A stretch of DNA of 64,000 nt from Struthidea cinerea (GCA_013397865.1 VZTI01004088.1:2588176-2652175), one strand, 5' to 3'; numbered from the stretch's first letter, positions 36,998 to 50,799 are shown. Numbers and translations are program-made. Notes: generated by a model not told the origin, from the sequence alone.

Positions 36998-39900
36998 ACA
37001 AGGTGTGGAGAAGAAGAAAACCTGGCTAATCTTTTCACTGGCTCACCCTGGGTTTCTGGAATGGGCTGGATGATAAAATTCTTGGAACAGGTGGGCCAGG
37101 ACCCAATAATCCTGGCTATGTTGCTTGTGTTGTTGATAAGCCTGGATACTGAACTACCACAGAAAGTACCACTTCCTTGCAGGAAGAACAAAAAAAAGAG
37201 GCAGGTTTGGTGTGCACAACCAGTCTGTCTGTCTCACTCTCTTTTTTCTGTTCTGGGGGAGAGAGACAGCTTCACAGGCACAAATGTACCACCTATTGAA
37301 GCTTTCTCAGCTATTCCTTCTTTTTTCCCCCTCACCTTTGCAATACCTTAGGTGGCTGCTACTGCTGCATCCAGTGCATGAATCCAATCCCAGGCAGACA
37401 AAACTTCACAAACCAACTGTGTCAGGCCCTCCACCCATACCTGCCTCCAGAGACCAACATATGCCTGTGTTTGGCACAGGTTCCACTACAGTTTCAGATA
37501 CTTGGTTACATTATTTTAAAAGCTTTTCTAACCAGTTAAATGATGGCAGCTATACAGTTATACATGCTATACATCTTCAGCCTGTTTCTCAAAGAATTTC
37601 TCCTAACTCACAACAGTGACTTTGAAAATAATCATTCTAAAGGAGTAAGGCAAGAAGGAAGAGGCAAAACATCGCATGATGTTGGACAGGCGTGCACTTG
37701 CCAAGAGCTGCATCCATGGAGCAGTTACTGGCAAAGGTGCAATTACCATCTGGAATGGTAACCCTGCCCCAACACCTGCACGGATGTAGTTATACAGACT
37801 ATAAAGGCGCTTTCTTCTGGGACTGTTCATCCCTCCTCCCACGCAGGAAGTTGTGTAAGAGCATCCACATCAGAGCTGTCATTCACTGGAAGGAACAAAA
37901 AGCAACACACCTAATGAAGACAAGACCACAGAATCTCCTAGATGGCACTCTCTTGTAAATCCAGACTCCCACTGGTGTGAGCACCTTGTGTTTTACTTTT
38001 ATATTCAACTAGGTTACAGCTATACTAGTCCTTAACGTTAAGTTCAAAACAATTGGACGGGCCAAACTGCCTGCAAGCAGTTGCACTTCTATCAACATAT
38101 TGAGTAAGATGCTTTTCAGTGAAACATAAAGCAAAGCTTGTTTACTTTCACTTCAAATAAAGTGTCCAAAAGAACAAGTCACCTTTCTTCCTGTGACTTT
38201 TGGGACTGTGAGCTGTGGAGTAAGAGTGGGAGAGAGGAAGGGGAGGAAAAGAGCTATTTTCTTCCCTTCTTCTCCAAATTCTGAAATCTCAAAAATGCTA
38301 ACTCTCTCCACTGCCCCTTTTAGGCTCATTATAAATTATCATTTCTTCAGTGAAAATAAAATGGATATTTTCAGATCTCTTCTAACATTATTTTCTTTCA
38401 AAATACCGAAAACCAAAAGCAATTACAATCAGCTCTACCATCTAGGACATTCATTCCCCCTCCGGTGCAGGACCTTGAGGGGAAGCATCACACTTAGAGA
38501 ACTGCCTGTATTTTGTTAAAAGCTCATAAAACAGACGGCACACAAATATTGTGGGGCAGTGTTGGAAGACACAACACTCAGAGTGTTGAAAAACCTGGCA
38601 AATATAGAGCTCTACACTCCCCTAAGCACTTCTGCTATCTAGGTGAACACATTTTAAGATTTAGCAGTTTAACTGAGTGGCAGCCTAACAGCTGATGAGA
38701 AATTAATGATAATCACAATAAAATGCCTGCATAAATTTTACCCCCAAAAATCAACCAATCTGGGTTGCAAAGGCAGCAAAAATCAACCAAAACCCCCTAA
38801 TCTGCAATCTGGTGCACCTGCATGGCAAGCTAGGCTAGAACTATGAAATGCCAAAGAATTTATGGCATAATTCATTTTCCTGCAGCAAAATAGGAGAGTG
38901 CAATTGAACTTTCTTGGTGGGAATATCCCTCCCAAACTGCATTTACCTCCTTGTCAAAAATAGCAAATTTTTAAAAAACATTGTCTTAAAACGGAACTAA
39001 AAAACTGTCCCCAAGAGCAACAATGAAATCAGCAAATTACACAGTACAAGAAATCAGTTGGTGTGATACACTTCTCTCCTTTCAGAAAACCAACACTAAT
39101 TGCCCAATACTGAGGTAACTGCAGTTTATCTCCTAGCAAATGCTTGTGAGGCTTCCCAAATCAGCAATTAGCGTCTGTCCCATTGTGCTTCTCTGTCTAA
39201 TATCTTATGCAAATGATACAATTTATAGCTTTAGATTTAATGTGCGGTTGCCAAAGAACACCCAAGGCAAGAGAAGCCTGCTGATTCAGGAATGCATCAC
39301 TCAACTGCCTCACCCTTGTGAAGCAAGCGACAAACTCATTCCACAGATTTCTCCATGGAGGAGGAAATGCTTGCTCTTGCTGCACCACATCCATACGAAC
39401 AGGTGCAGCCAGCCCACTGCTCCTCTCTTGGCATCCCTAAAAAGCAGAGTGAAGCCAACTTCGGCCTGCAAGTCAAACAGCCAGAGTAACAGGACTATGT
39501 CCAGGTGAAACATGTTGGGTTTTGTATGGGAGCACAGCCTATCATATCCAGGCCTGGCTGCACTGACCCACAAAAACTTTGCCTCAATGGAAACCCAAGA
39601 CTTCTCAGACTGCTTAACTCTTAGATCACTGGCTCAAACTATCAGTAGTTGATGTTTTTCATTCTGAAGGACAATCAACATCAGGAAGTACTGGTCTGGG
39701 AAGGCTACCAGGTTACGTACCCCAGTCCCATTGCATTCTGAGAAGATGAAATGCTCGTAACACCAACACTGGCAGATGTTCCCCCATCCAGTCTGTTCCC
39801 AAAGCCTCCAGTACAGGAGATTCATAACTACCCCTTTAGTTTGTCCCAGCACTACAGCAGCCTTGCAAGCAAAAATCTTACCCATACTTACCCCTTCTAC

Positions 39901-40049
39901 CAGTATTTAAACAGCACATTCACAGGCTTCCCAAGTGCTGACTAATCCTCAAAAGGTTCCTCTGAGGGAGCAGGGAGGTTTGGCTGGCATTTTAGAGATC
40001 AAGAGAGTAAGCAGGGCTGTTGTCAAAGCCCTGAATCTCAACAAGTAAG

Positions 40050-40300
40050 AAGATATTAGAATATTAGGAAGAAATTCTTCACTGTGAGGGTGGTGAGGTA
40101 CTGGAACAGGTTGCATAGAGAAGTGGTGGATGCCCTATCCTTGGAAATGTTCAGGGTCAGGTCGGCCAGGGCTTTGAGTAACCTGGTCTAGTGGAAGGTG
40201 CCCCTGCAGGCACCCCATGTTCTTGCCCACCCCATGGCAGAGGGGTTGGAACTAGATGATGGTCCCTTATAACCCAAACCATTCAATGATTCTATGATTA
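40050..40300 (+). mobile_element. CR1 LINE 3' end with intact tail motif
   Basis: Plus-strand CR1 3' end: TTAGGAAGAAATTCTTCACT, then GGTGGTGAGGTACTGGAAC, GGTTGGAACTAGATGATGGT and the tail ATTCAATGATTCTATGATTA. Relative to other CR1 copies there is an extra segment of about two dozen bases near 40209-40235, bounded by two copies of CACCCCATG. Confidence 0.92.
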
Positions 40301-43300
40301 TAGATCCTTTGAATCTGAGACTATGCCTTGCCCACAATGCTGTATGTAGATTGATTGTATTACATGCAAACAAGAACTTAGCACAGGATAGGGCTCATGT
40401 TCAGTGTCCCTGCTACTCACTGGGATGGGTGTCTTGTCAACACACCCATGCCTTAGTAAGGTGATGTGATAGAATAAACTCTCAGTTTTAAGTAAAGAAA
40501 TTGCTTCAGTGAAGCTCAACTGTCCCTCACAAGTAGGATCTCAGTGGACCCTCAAACACTAAAAAAAAACAGATCAGAAAAGATAAAGCTCTTCCTGAAT
40601 GTTAACATCTTCCATTGCTTTCATAGTATGTTTAGCGTCACTTGTCAAAAAAAGGACCTCATTCAGAATATTCATTTGTCAGCAGATGGGTGGTGGGTAC
40701 ATGTCTGCAAGACTGACACTTTGCAACTCTGCAGGAGAGATTTCACTGCTGGCTGCTTGCTGGCACTCAATCAGAGACAGAGCAAACACCCACATGGCAT
40801 CCTCAAGCTGATTAAGAAGGAGCTGGGATATGAACACTCCCTTGTGTAGGAAACCCGATGCCACATCTAAAGTTAACACTCAGTAACAGCTGAGAGTTCC
40901 CTTCCCTCCTTGCCCTGGCAGACACTACAGAAGCTGGCAGCTGCACTGTAGCAAGGAAAAAGCTGCAGTTATTCTGATCATGGAGTAGGCTTGTTAGGGT
41001 GGGCAGGTGGGTGAGACTGTGAAACATCATCTGTTCAATCATTTTCATAATTACATAGGAGATAAATTTTGCAACTGGTCAGTCTTCCCCATGATTTTGC
41101 CAGGCAGCAAGAGAGGAAATGAAACAAAATGTTTTAAAAGTTGAAAAGTCCCAGTGTGTTAAGTAATGCCCTGTCCCAGACAATGCACCAGTGTGATCTG
41201 GAGGGTGACCTCCTTGATCCTCTAGTAGAATAAAACCTGTTAGAAAAACTTCTTCAAGGGCGTTCAGTACCGTTCCCTGCCTGTCATGTATTACAAGGGC
41301 CTGTCCCACAATGCCTCCGTTCTGTCCCCTCATGAACAGACTCCTTTGTCTAGCTCCACAGGGTCTTAATAAAGCAGAAGAGAGAGCTATCAAAGAAAAA
41401 AGTCATAATCACATCATCCAGCCATATTTCTGAAAGCATAACAGTTTTAACACATGTGGCTCTGAGTTCCCATTTAACATGCTGAGTGCTCATAATGATT
41501 TATATTAAATACCAAGACTTTATTCACAGGACAGTAAAAACACCAAAGCATTACTACTCGCATGAGGTTTAAAAGTTATGGAGTAGAGAAAGTGCTTTAA
41601 ATCCTCACTGCACTTTCAGGCAATCTTGCTTCCCTGGAGATGAGAAATGAACACTTGGAATTATCAAACCAAATGAGAACACGGTTCAGCTGATACCATG
41701 TCATCTCCATCTTTTCAACTTGGCAGTGGGTTTCAAATGAAAGAAAAGGGAATATATATTGTCCCCCAACACATCCCAACTTACGGAGCTCAGAGTTCAT
41801 CATGGAGTGTCTTTTTAACATCCACCAGTCAGTACTATATACCACCAATCACAATGGTTTGTAAACCTTTCAAACCTAGTTGTGAATGTGTCCTACCTCT
41901 TTCAGTCCAGCTATGATCTTAGTTGATATTTTATGGCAACTGTGCAGCTGTTCAATGGAACTCTAACTCTGACATGGTAGAAAAAAAGGGAACATTTCTC
42001 CATTTATTCATGTTTTGTTTGCTCAGGTTTTGTTCCACCTTTGCTAGCCTGAGATTGATTTTAATCTTCACTTGCGTGGCTGTCTCTTGGCATTGACCAT
42101 GTCTCTTTTTTCCAGGATTTCTTTCACTTCAATGCATATTTTTAAATTCAGGAAAGCAGAACTGAACACAGTCTTCAGGAAAAAGAAAGTGCTTTATTTA
42201 CATAACTGTATGCTCAGTGTCTTCAATGCTATTTTTGGCCACCATAATCTTTTTGTTTGATTCTGTTGGCATGTTCTCTTTTGACTACTGAGGCTGAAGG
42301 GGCAGAAGTTTCCAGTGAGCTACCCATTGTGATGCTGAGGTCTTTCCTGAGTAGTGAGTCAATGTAGAAGTTAACAATGCACGTCCATATTATTTTTCAT
42401 AGATCCAAGAGACAACAATAAAGTGGATCTATCATTATGCTGACTCTTCACTGTCTTTTGGTAAACCTGTCTGATATTGCTGTCTCCCTTTTTTCTGGGA
42501 AAAACTAAACAATTTGGACTTATCTAAAAAATTTGGTATCCTGTGTCTATCCACCTTTTCCAGTGTTAATAATAAAAGTCCTGAAATGCCACTAGTAGGG
42601 GTAGTATGGGATGCTTGATTTGCCACATTGAAAGGAGTTTATTTATCTTCTCCATGTCTTTGGTCTCTGTCAAGCACTTTCTGATGCTTCCGTTTATTTA
42701 AGATCTGCCCTCTGAGGAGTGACCTTTTTTTTTTAAAGTTATTTCAATGTGCTGACTTGTGTTCAGCTATCCAATTTCTAGCTGACTAGAATTTCCAAGA
42801 ATTCTAATAGGCCAGAAGGCCTGGAAGGCAACTAGAGCAACATGGACAGTGCCATTTGAAGGATACACAATTTTTATTATTCAGACTATTTTAACCCAAT
42901 TTAACAAGCAGTGGTTCACTCTCAGTGTACAGAACTAAACAGATTGTATATTTCCCTACAAATGCCAGGAGTTCTGAAACATGCTCCACGTACACCTTGC
43001 CCACCAAACAGGGTATGAAGGAATGCAACACATGGCTGGGACAGTACTGCTTTTTCTTCTCAGCATAGCATCTTTTTGTTTCCATGGAGCAAAGCTGTAT
43101 CCTGCTGAATCAGTTTTGTTTCCTTTACACAAATGCAGTGACCTGAACCACAATTACTGACACTCCAGAGGTGCCGACTGTCTCCATACAGCCATACCAG
43201 CCCATGAATGCATTGGGATCTCTATTTCCACCCCATATACAGCATTTACACATCAGAAAACCAAAATACCAGTACTTTCCAAGCACTACTGGAAAAAGGG

Positions 43301-46299
43301 TACCCCAAACTGAGAAAAGCAAGATGTTAGTGGTGTAGTGTAGCAAATGACAATGACAAGTAAATGACCTTGTCTAGGAAGACTATCAAGGAACTGACCA
43401 TAGAGGTTTGGTTCCACTCACACTATACAAGAAATCCATACCATTTCAAGTCCCTCTCATCAATCTTTACACTTTCAGCCTCATCCACTCTAATTTCTGA
43501 AAGCCATTTGGAAAATTCATGACCCAGTTACTGACGTCAAGAACAAGAAATGCACTCAGGCTTTCATGATTTTCTTTACTGATACACTCAGCAGGAACAG
43601 TTGCACAAAGCCAGCAGATAAGTGAAATGGGAGCCAACAGTGATTTTAGATAGGATGTTAGGGCCCTAGTGGTAAAGGAAAGCATCGTCTTTGTGGATCT
43701 CCCAGGCAGTGTTACCATCAGCTGATTCCACACAACCCTGATAAAGCCTTAAGGTCCTGCTGGACTCCACGTGAGGAGAGATTAGAATCTAACCAGGCGT
43801 ACCAGGTGTTGGCTAGATACTTATCTCAGAAAACATAAAGGATGCTACTTTTCTTGTCCACACCAGAATAAACTGCTTCTTCAGCAGCAAAAGTGACATA
43901 AACACATTACACCAGAACTGGAGTAATATTCTATCAGCCAAGTCCTGGTGTCCAACTCAGATGAAAGGTCCTAGTTTTCAAGACTTATTTCTTGACCTTT
44001 GATCTTGTGACAATATTGAGTACAAACACTGGGAAAAGCCACTTACTGCAAAAAGTATTCCCAGTCAAATTTTACGTTGATACTTGGAGCAATTTATCTT
44101 TCAATGCTCCTTCATTACTTTTTCTACTGCAGCACCCAGATAATTGGGAAATTTGGATGTCAGCCAAGGAAATTTCTCCTCAAGAGGATCAGAATTAGCT
44201 GAAACACAACCATGCTGGAATTTAAAACATCTAGTTTATTCAGTGAGGACTTCATCATGACAAGAAGAATCCTTGCTCCTCTTTTCCTAATTCTAGAGAG
44301 ACCATAATCCTCAAGAATTAATCCCTGTTCTGTTCATAAAACCCAAACTGGAAATGTCTGAGGAATGCCCTATGACCACAGAGTGCAGTCATGGCTTATA
44401 TCTTTACCCCATAAAACACAGATTCAGTCATTCTTCAGATCCACCCAAGCCCCTAACACAAAATTCATAGAAGCTCTCACTTAAATAGATATAAACTCTT
44501 CCACTTTTTCAGCTTTATCAAGTAGAAAAATGCTTTGAAATCATGCACGTAGATGTAAAACAAAAGTTTCCAACACAAAGTTTCAAACAGCCTTGTTTCT
44601 TTTCAGATTCAGATAAGCAAAAGAGAGTGAAAATGGGGTGCAGATTCCCCATATCTGGTCAAAAAAAGCACATGAGAGTTAAAGATTAAACCTAAGTGCA
44701 CCCAAAAATAACATCTGAACTTTACAGGCAGGCTTATTTTGAAAGCTCAGTGGCCATAGGATCCAAGATGAAGATTGTTTGTTGGTTCAAGGAGTTCTGA
44801 CTGGCACACTGTGAGACAAAACAATAAAAATGTTTTCTGTATTATTCTCTGGGCTTTGTGCCTGTTGGCCTGCAGAGTCACTTGAACAGTCCCAAGCTGA
44901 TGGATCTCAGGAGGCCAGTGGCAGCGGGCCAGCAGACTGCCACTCCTGGGTGGGAGAACAGGGACTGTGCCCATCATATCCACAGAGGCCCCCAGCTCCC
45001 TCCTACCTATGCTGGGACAGAGATCACAGCTCAAAATAATGAAAATCTGAAGGGGGAGAGGAGAGGCAGGAAGGGAATGGAGAGCCTGTTCTGATTATGA
45101 AATGGCTAACTTTCAACAGTCTTACCCTAGAAAATCCTTTTGTACACTACTTTAACAAGAGCAAGACATGGTACAAGACAGAAGATTCCAGGTTCCTTTA
45201 GGGGCTTCCCACTTTCTTTTCCTGCCGCCTCTCTCAGGACAGGATTAGTCCTTTGGAAGCAGCTGTCTACTTTAAATTTCAAAGCCAGGGCTTGTTATCA
45301 TAACACCAGCATGCTGATGTCCCTTTGTTATCCTCCTCCTAGATGAATGAATGAGCTTTTATGAGAAAGTTGTCAGGTGACACTTCCCTGGGGCAAATGT
45401 CCCAGTGTGTTTCCAGTTTCACAGAGCAGGACTGAGACCTACCAAGTGCTGGCAGCTGGGTATGGAGGACTGCCACGTGCAACACTGCTGGGAGCTGAGG
45501 CACTTTGGACAAGCTGCTTACAGTCACAGAGAATATCAATTCCATTCCAACTCCTTCCTTCCACACAAGTGTAGTAGTTTTCATACAGAAATTAAAATCC
45601 AGTGAGCGAACATGCACCACACATTTTGAGTGAGGTACTAAGACATCTGTCTGCATGTGTTCTTGCTGGAAAGAGAACATACAGTCAACAAGGGAGACTT
45701 TTGCACCCAAAAACTGGCATGGTTATTTACAGTAGCTGACATCAGCCCTCTAACTAAAGATACTTTACTGATATGTCCCTACATGAAGAAGTGAGTCTCA
45801 GGCAAGTGAATAAGAGGTTTTAAACTCAAGTCAGATTTTTCTTTTTACTTTAATAGGAGCTTCAAATAAAAATCAGAGGTGTCTGAAGTTGACCTGTGTG
45901 ACTATTCTTCTCTCCCCTCTGACCAAAACTGCCCTGAAAAGTAGGCCACAGAGAGAAGATGCTACAGTTTCAAAAGTTGAATGCCTAAAGCTATGTATAT
46001 ACAGCTATTTTCATGCACTTTTAACTGGGTGGCCTGATTTTGAGAAGTTCTAAGTATGCACTGCTCCAGCAATGTACATGCTCCATAATGCCCAAAAAAA
46101 CCAGCCCTGACTTTGGTGTTGAATTGTAGATGCAGTTTTCTACTCCACAAGAGATCCACACTTTCTGTTAAAACAATACCTACACAGCTTGCTTGGCACA
46201 GACACTTGCTGTATCGGAGTACGTGTATGTACACCTGGAAAAGAGTTCCTGCCCAAAACAGTGTGGCATCTTGACAGGCAGGTGAGGGTCAGGAAAAGC

Positions 46300-46425
46300 A
46301 AGAGATGCACAGGGGTGACATGCTATGTCCAAAATCATACAGCAAGGCAGAACCAGTACCAAGCAGAAAACCCTGAGCCCTAAATCAAATGCCTTACCCA
46401 TTACATCATACTGAGCTTCTCTCCC
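46300..46425 (-). repeat. MIR-like SINE fragment, minus orientation
   Basis: Reads as the reverse complement of a MIR core: TCCAAAATCATACAGCAAGG (cf. the AAGGTCACACAGC motif), then CAGAACCAGTACCAAGC, CTGAGCCCTAAATCAAATGC and CTTACCCATTACATCATACT. Divergence is high. Call by eye from known MIR landmarks; RepeatMasker would decide. Confidence 0.55.
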
Positions 46426-47789
46426 AGTAGCAAAAGATACATGCAGCTGTGCAAGGAGTATTTCTAAGGCAGACAGAATCTGATAAAAAGAAATCCACGG
46501 AATAGAGAAGGATATTGTGATCTGTTCTGTAATATCCCCCAAAATGAGAAAGGAGTACATACAGCAGCAACTGCATCTCTTATAACAGTAACCAATCAAA
46601 CAGAAATTATTTTGATTACATGCCAGGACGAAAATATCAAAGCTAAAGGGGTGTATACTGTTTAGAGTGTCCTGAGGAAATAGCTCCCATACTTCAAAGA
46701 CGACTGCTACAAAGAGAGAAATTAAGTAGGTGCAGCTCAGCTCATGCAGGAATTCTGTCTCCTAGGAGAGCTCCACAGAGACTATTGTCTGTACAAATTT
46801 TAGATGTGGAGTTAAATTTAAGAATTTAAGAAAACCAAAATTTTTAAACTATGGAAGAAAAAGCCAGGAGCAAGTGGTTAAAGAAATGAACTTCAGGGTC
46901 TGCAAGTTCAAATGTTATCAGAGAAACCAGAAAGTCACTTGAGACAGCAGAGGAAGCTGAGCAGCAGATGGGAACACTAACTAGATAGCACACTGAGTGA
47001 GTAGCATGTTTACTTCAGTTTTGGTTTAAGTTCCTTCAATTTGGATTATTACTTGTAAGATAGGTAGTGAATTTCAAAAGCTTTTAATCTCTAAACAAAA
47101 AATGTAATATGAAAAGCTTAGTTAGTGCCCAGTCATAGTGCTCATCCATTACCATCTTAAGCATGATTTTAAGCCAGATTTTGAATTTCAAACCTGAAGG
47201 ATCACAAGTTTTCAACACAGCATCAGAAAATTTAGTTATTTGCATTAGGTTAGAGCTTTAAAAAGGCTGACACAGTTCCAACCATGTTGAAAAAGAAATT
47301 TTCATTAAATAATGCTCCTAATCTTTCACCAAACATCATCGAAACTGATCAAGAACACTTTTATATAAGAAGCAATTCTTCACAGATAAGTAAATAAAGC
47401 AATACAACTGCTGAGAGAACAACTGTGACACCAAGTAATCAATTCAGTGATTTATTTCAACATAGACGTGACAGCTATATAGGACACTAGCTGGGAATGC
47501 AACATTTATTTTTTCAAATCTTTTTTTTAAAAGATTCAGAAGCACAGGTTGCAGAATAACTAGCTCTTTTAGAGCTTGCACTCAAAATAACAGAGACCTG
47601 GAAAAAGAGTAAGGCACAGCCTCAGCCAGACTATTGATTCCAAAATAGAATCCATTAAAATCAATGTTAAAATATCTCTTAAATATTTTTTTTTCCCCCC
47701 AGAAGAGAGTGCTATTTCCTTCCAAGGGAGATATCACTATCTATACTGAATAAAGCAACAATCTGCAAATCACCTCAGCACTGCTAGTA

Positions 47790-47985
47790 GCATGCCAGCA
47801 GAGCGGGTTCAAGGTGAATCCTGGAGCACATCTCTCAGAGAGGTTATGCAGTCTCCATCTGTGGAGAAACACAAAAACCACTGGACATGGACCTGAGGAA
47901 CTGCTCTAGAGCAGGGAGTTGGACTGTATATTCCCAAGAGGCCTTTTCCAACTTCAGTGATTAGGCAAGTCTGTGAACCTTTTAT
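47790..47985 (+). mobile_element. Old CR1 LINE 3' fragment
   Basis: Diverged CR1 tail: AGAGAGGTTATGCAGTCTCC, then ACTGGACATGGACCTGAGG, GGGAGTTGGACTGTATATTC and CCTTTTCCAACTTCAGTGAT. More divergent than the 36 kb and 62 kb copies. It abuts a MIR-like element to its right. Confidence 0.8.
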
Positions 47986-47997
47986 TTCCACAAGGAC

Positions 47998-48120
47998 TGA
48001 GTGGTTACTGGGTCAGACTAGGACATGGAAAGCCCAGGTTCAACCCCATGCTTTTCCTCTGACTGCTGGTACAACTCTGGCCTAGTTACTAGTCTTCCTC
48101 CACCTCGGTTCCTTTAGTGG
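47998..48120 (+). repeat. MIR-like SINE fragment
   Basis: Plus orientation: TGAGTGGTTACTGGGTCAGA, then GCCCAGGTTCAACCCCATGC, CTGGCCTAGTTACTAGTC and CCACCTCGGTTCCTTTAG. This is the order of landmarks in a MIR (GTGGTTA, GGTTCAAATCC, TTGGGCAAGTTACT, CTCAGTTTCC). It sits directly after a CR1 tail. Confidence 0.6.
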
Positions 48121-50681
48121 CCACAGACTGGTAGCAGAGACAAGGAGTGTCTCAGCCACAAAGTGTCTCAGCAACCCATTCTCAGGAGGCTGGATCAAAG
48201 TACTTATCACTCAAACACTTGACTCCAGAAAGAGCAAGATATGAGACTTTCAGAAAGCCTAACAATGTCCACGTACCCAGTTTAGACACTTCAAATAGGG
48301 ATTCCCTTTTTCAGGAAGCATGGAGAATTGTCTGTCAAAAGGACAGTGACTTGGACATCTGAAAAATAATCAGAGTTAAAATCAAGCTGTTTATAGACCA
48401 TGGGGCCCTACTGCTGCAGAATGCAGTCACCTCAGCAGAGCATGCGGTCACCCTCTCTTTAACCCAACTGGTGCAAATCTTCAGTTATACAGCTGTTGTA
48501 AGGTCTACAGCGCTGAAATAAAGTGTAAACTGAGGATCATAAATAAAGATTATACTTCATTTATAGTTACTTTAAAACATAATTCAAATAGAGGCATTAA
48601 TCACTGAAATCCAAAACTGGTTTGTAAATAAAAACTGAATTTTCTTTTGAAAGACTTTGAATAGCAGAAGGCTTCTCCTTACATATATACTCAACCCTCC
48701 TGAGTTTACAACACTCCTTTGGAAGAGATAATCCCTTGTACTGAACTTAACCCATTACATTAATTTTGTATCCTGTGATAAAAAGGGCTCTCTAGTTACA
48801 GCTAAAGACTAGGATATTATTTTCTTAATAGTTACTTCCATAATGAAATTTCAGAACAATAAAGATGTGGCTCCTAAGAGTTCATGCTATTCACAGATGT
48901 ATTACTTCTTGTTTGAGTTTTCTAAGCGCTCGTGGCCTTGGGATACGAGATGGCAGCCGCAACAGAGAAAACATAACTTAGCAGGTGAAAATAAGGAAGG
49001 GGGGGGAACCCACAGCACTATCTAGAGTGGGGTAACCTTTGCCTTACTGCACATCATCATGTGCGGGAATAGAGAGGCTGATCTACTTGGGCATCTCTCC
49101 TGAGATTTCCCCTGCTAAATACGGAGTTGGTTCAAGGTCTTGGTCATGATATTTCTGATTATGAGACAGAAATAAGATGAGACTGGGGAGGAAAGTGCCA
49201 GGGGGAGGGAGACACAGGGGCAGGGGAAATATGGTCATCAAACAGTGCAGCAGCCAGTGACAATAAGCTAACACCATTCCTTACTTCATTCCTCAACTTT
49301 ATTAATAGCTTCTTTTAAAAGTGTTAGTTTTACCTGAATACAAATTTCCTTTTTCTTTTTCCTCCTTAAGTATTTATTTCTTTTTCTCATCAGTTTGACC
49401 AAAGGAGGCTGAAATATGTGGAAGACAAAAACTTGCAAAAACTGGATGCTCTCCCAAACATATTGTTCTCATAGGGATAACAATAGTACTGATTGCAATT
49501 TAAGAAAAAAAAGAACAAAACCAAACACTACTGAATCCCTTGCTTTTAGAACAAAATCCCGACCACTCCCTCAGAGCACAGGTTTCCCTCAGCACCTTTC
49601 TCCCACTCACAAACAGCAACAACCACTCCAAAACAAAATCCTTCTAAACTAATCGAGTATTTTCTCCCTAAGAGATTCCAAAAGACAAGGGAGAGTGCTG
49701 TGAATTATTAGTCTTATTTTTACATAAAGACAGTGCCAGTGGGGCCAGGCAGGTTATATGCACATAATATGTCCATAAATCCACAACTATAAAAATACAA
49801 ATTGCTGAGCTTCTTATCTGCCCATCAAGACAGTGATAACACAATCTCAATGGTATTTCCAACAACACCCCATTAGAACATAGTTCAGAAATGCAATTTC
49901 TCCCCATTACAGTCATCTAACATATGAACACAGTTACTTCAGAGCTATTCTAGATTTAAATTCAAAAGCCAATAAATGTTTCAAGAACATGACAATAGCA
50001 CACGTAGAAAGGGAATGAAAGACTAACTTAACCCAACAGTTACAATGGTTAAAATGAGAAGGTAATAGAATTATTCAGGTTGAAAAGGCATGACTTCTAA
50101 ACATGGGAATACAACTCAAATGATACCAATTAAAGGCAATAGTTTATGTCAGGTAACAAGCCAGCACCAGAAGTGCATTTATGTTCCTCCCAGCAATCAG
50201 CTTGTGCAATATGCTTCCAATACTTCTCAAAGACCTTAGCTCTATTTACACTTTAATGTCTTTCGGTCCTTTCCAAAAACCATTTTTCTCCCTCCAATTC
50301 AGGCCTCAGGATTCTTAGTACTGCTGAGTTTGTACAGTCATTTCAATTTACCAGCACACACAAGAAGACAAAGTTTTCCAGGAGATTTCTGAGAGTGTTC
50401 ACTGTGGTAAATATGCTCCCCATTAAATCCACATCGTATTTTTAATCAGATACAAACCTCCTCTGTGTATATGGAAAAAGAAGAGCATGGAAAAAAGCCA
50501 GTGGCAAAGTCCAGAGGGCAATCCTGTGACACAGGAATGCTTCAGTGTTTTTGCTCCCATGGAGAGACAATGCAAGGGGCCCAAAACCACTACTTCAAAG
50601 TTCACATCCAGCCTCCAGAAGGAAGCTGCTTCCTTCTCTAGTCACAATAAAAGCCTCCAGGGAGAGCAGATATTGGCCTAC

Positions 50682-50799
50682 CTTGCATGTATGCCTCTAT
50701 TTGCCGAATTAGCTCATAAGACTTGGATCGGTCCAGAAGTGTACGAATAGCCGGGAGAGGGTCTAGGATAATGGTTTCTGGATGAGCATCAATATACTC
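50682..50799 (-). CDS. ITPK1: ITPK1 coding exon, residues 83-121 plus one base of codon 122
   Basis: A 118-nt exon that enters in phase 0 and leaves after the first base of a split codon. It starts EYIDAHPETI and ends IRQIEAYMQ, with the final G joining AT of the next exon to give Asp122. The acceptor ends TTGTTTTGCAG; the donor is G|GTAGGC, somewhat off consensus. The DRSKSYEL segment contains the Arg equivalent to human Arg106, an ATP contact at the entry to the central ATP-grasp domain. The sequence is nearly identical to the mammalian protein. It lies 7.7 kb downstream of the previous exon and opens the 42.4 kb intron. The two ORF-extending residues beyond the donor are intron and not part of the protein. 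Confidence 0.97.

Larger units (their letters stand above)
8286..50681 (-). other. ITPK1: ITPK1 large intron, 42.4 kb
   Basis: The intron is proven by the split Asp122 codon: G at 50682 and AT at 8285-8284. Recognised contents are six CR1 pieces (about 18217-18649, 19867-20149, 33181-33570, 35620-36997, 40050-40300, 47790-47985), MIR-like pieces (about 46300-46425, 47998-48120), several hairpins (3' of the 19.9 kb CR1, then 22870-24739) and short microsatellites. The stretches 8286-18216, 20230-33180 (apart from the hairpins), 36998-40049, 40301-46299 and 48121-50681 show no exon, RNA gene or transposon that I can recognise. An old transposon too diverged to see by eye remains possible. The longest open frames in these stretches (about 100-160 codons) lack domain features. 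Confidence 0.93.

Noticed and set aside
36407..37351. A 314-codon open reading frame, the longest in the window
   Set aside because: Its first ~160 codons are the C-terminal part of CR1 ORF2, and the frame then stays open by chance past the CR1 3' end into unique intron. No promoter, splice context or family match is seen.
46180..46599. A 139-codon minus-strand ORF
   Set aside because: It overlaps a MIR-like repeat and shows no conserved motif; probably non-coding.
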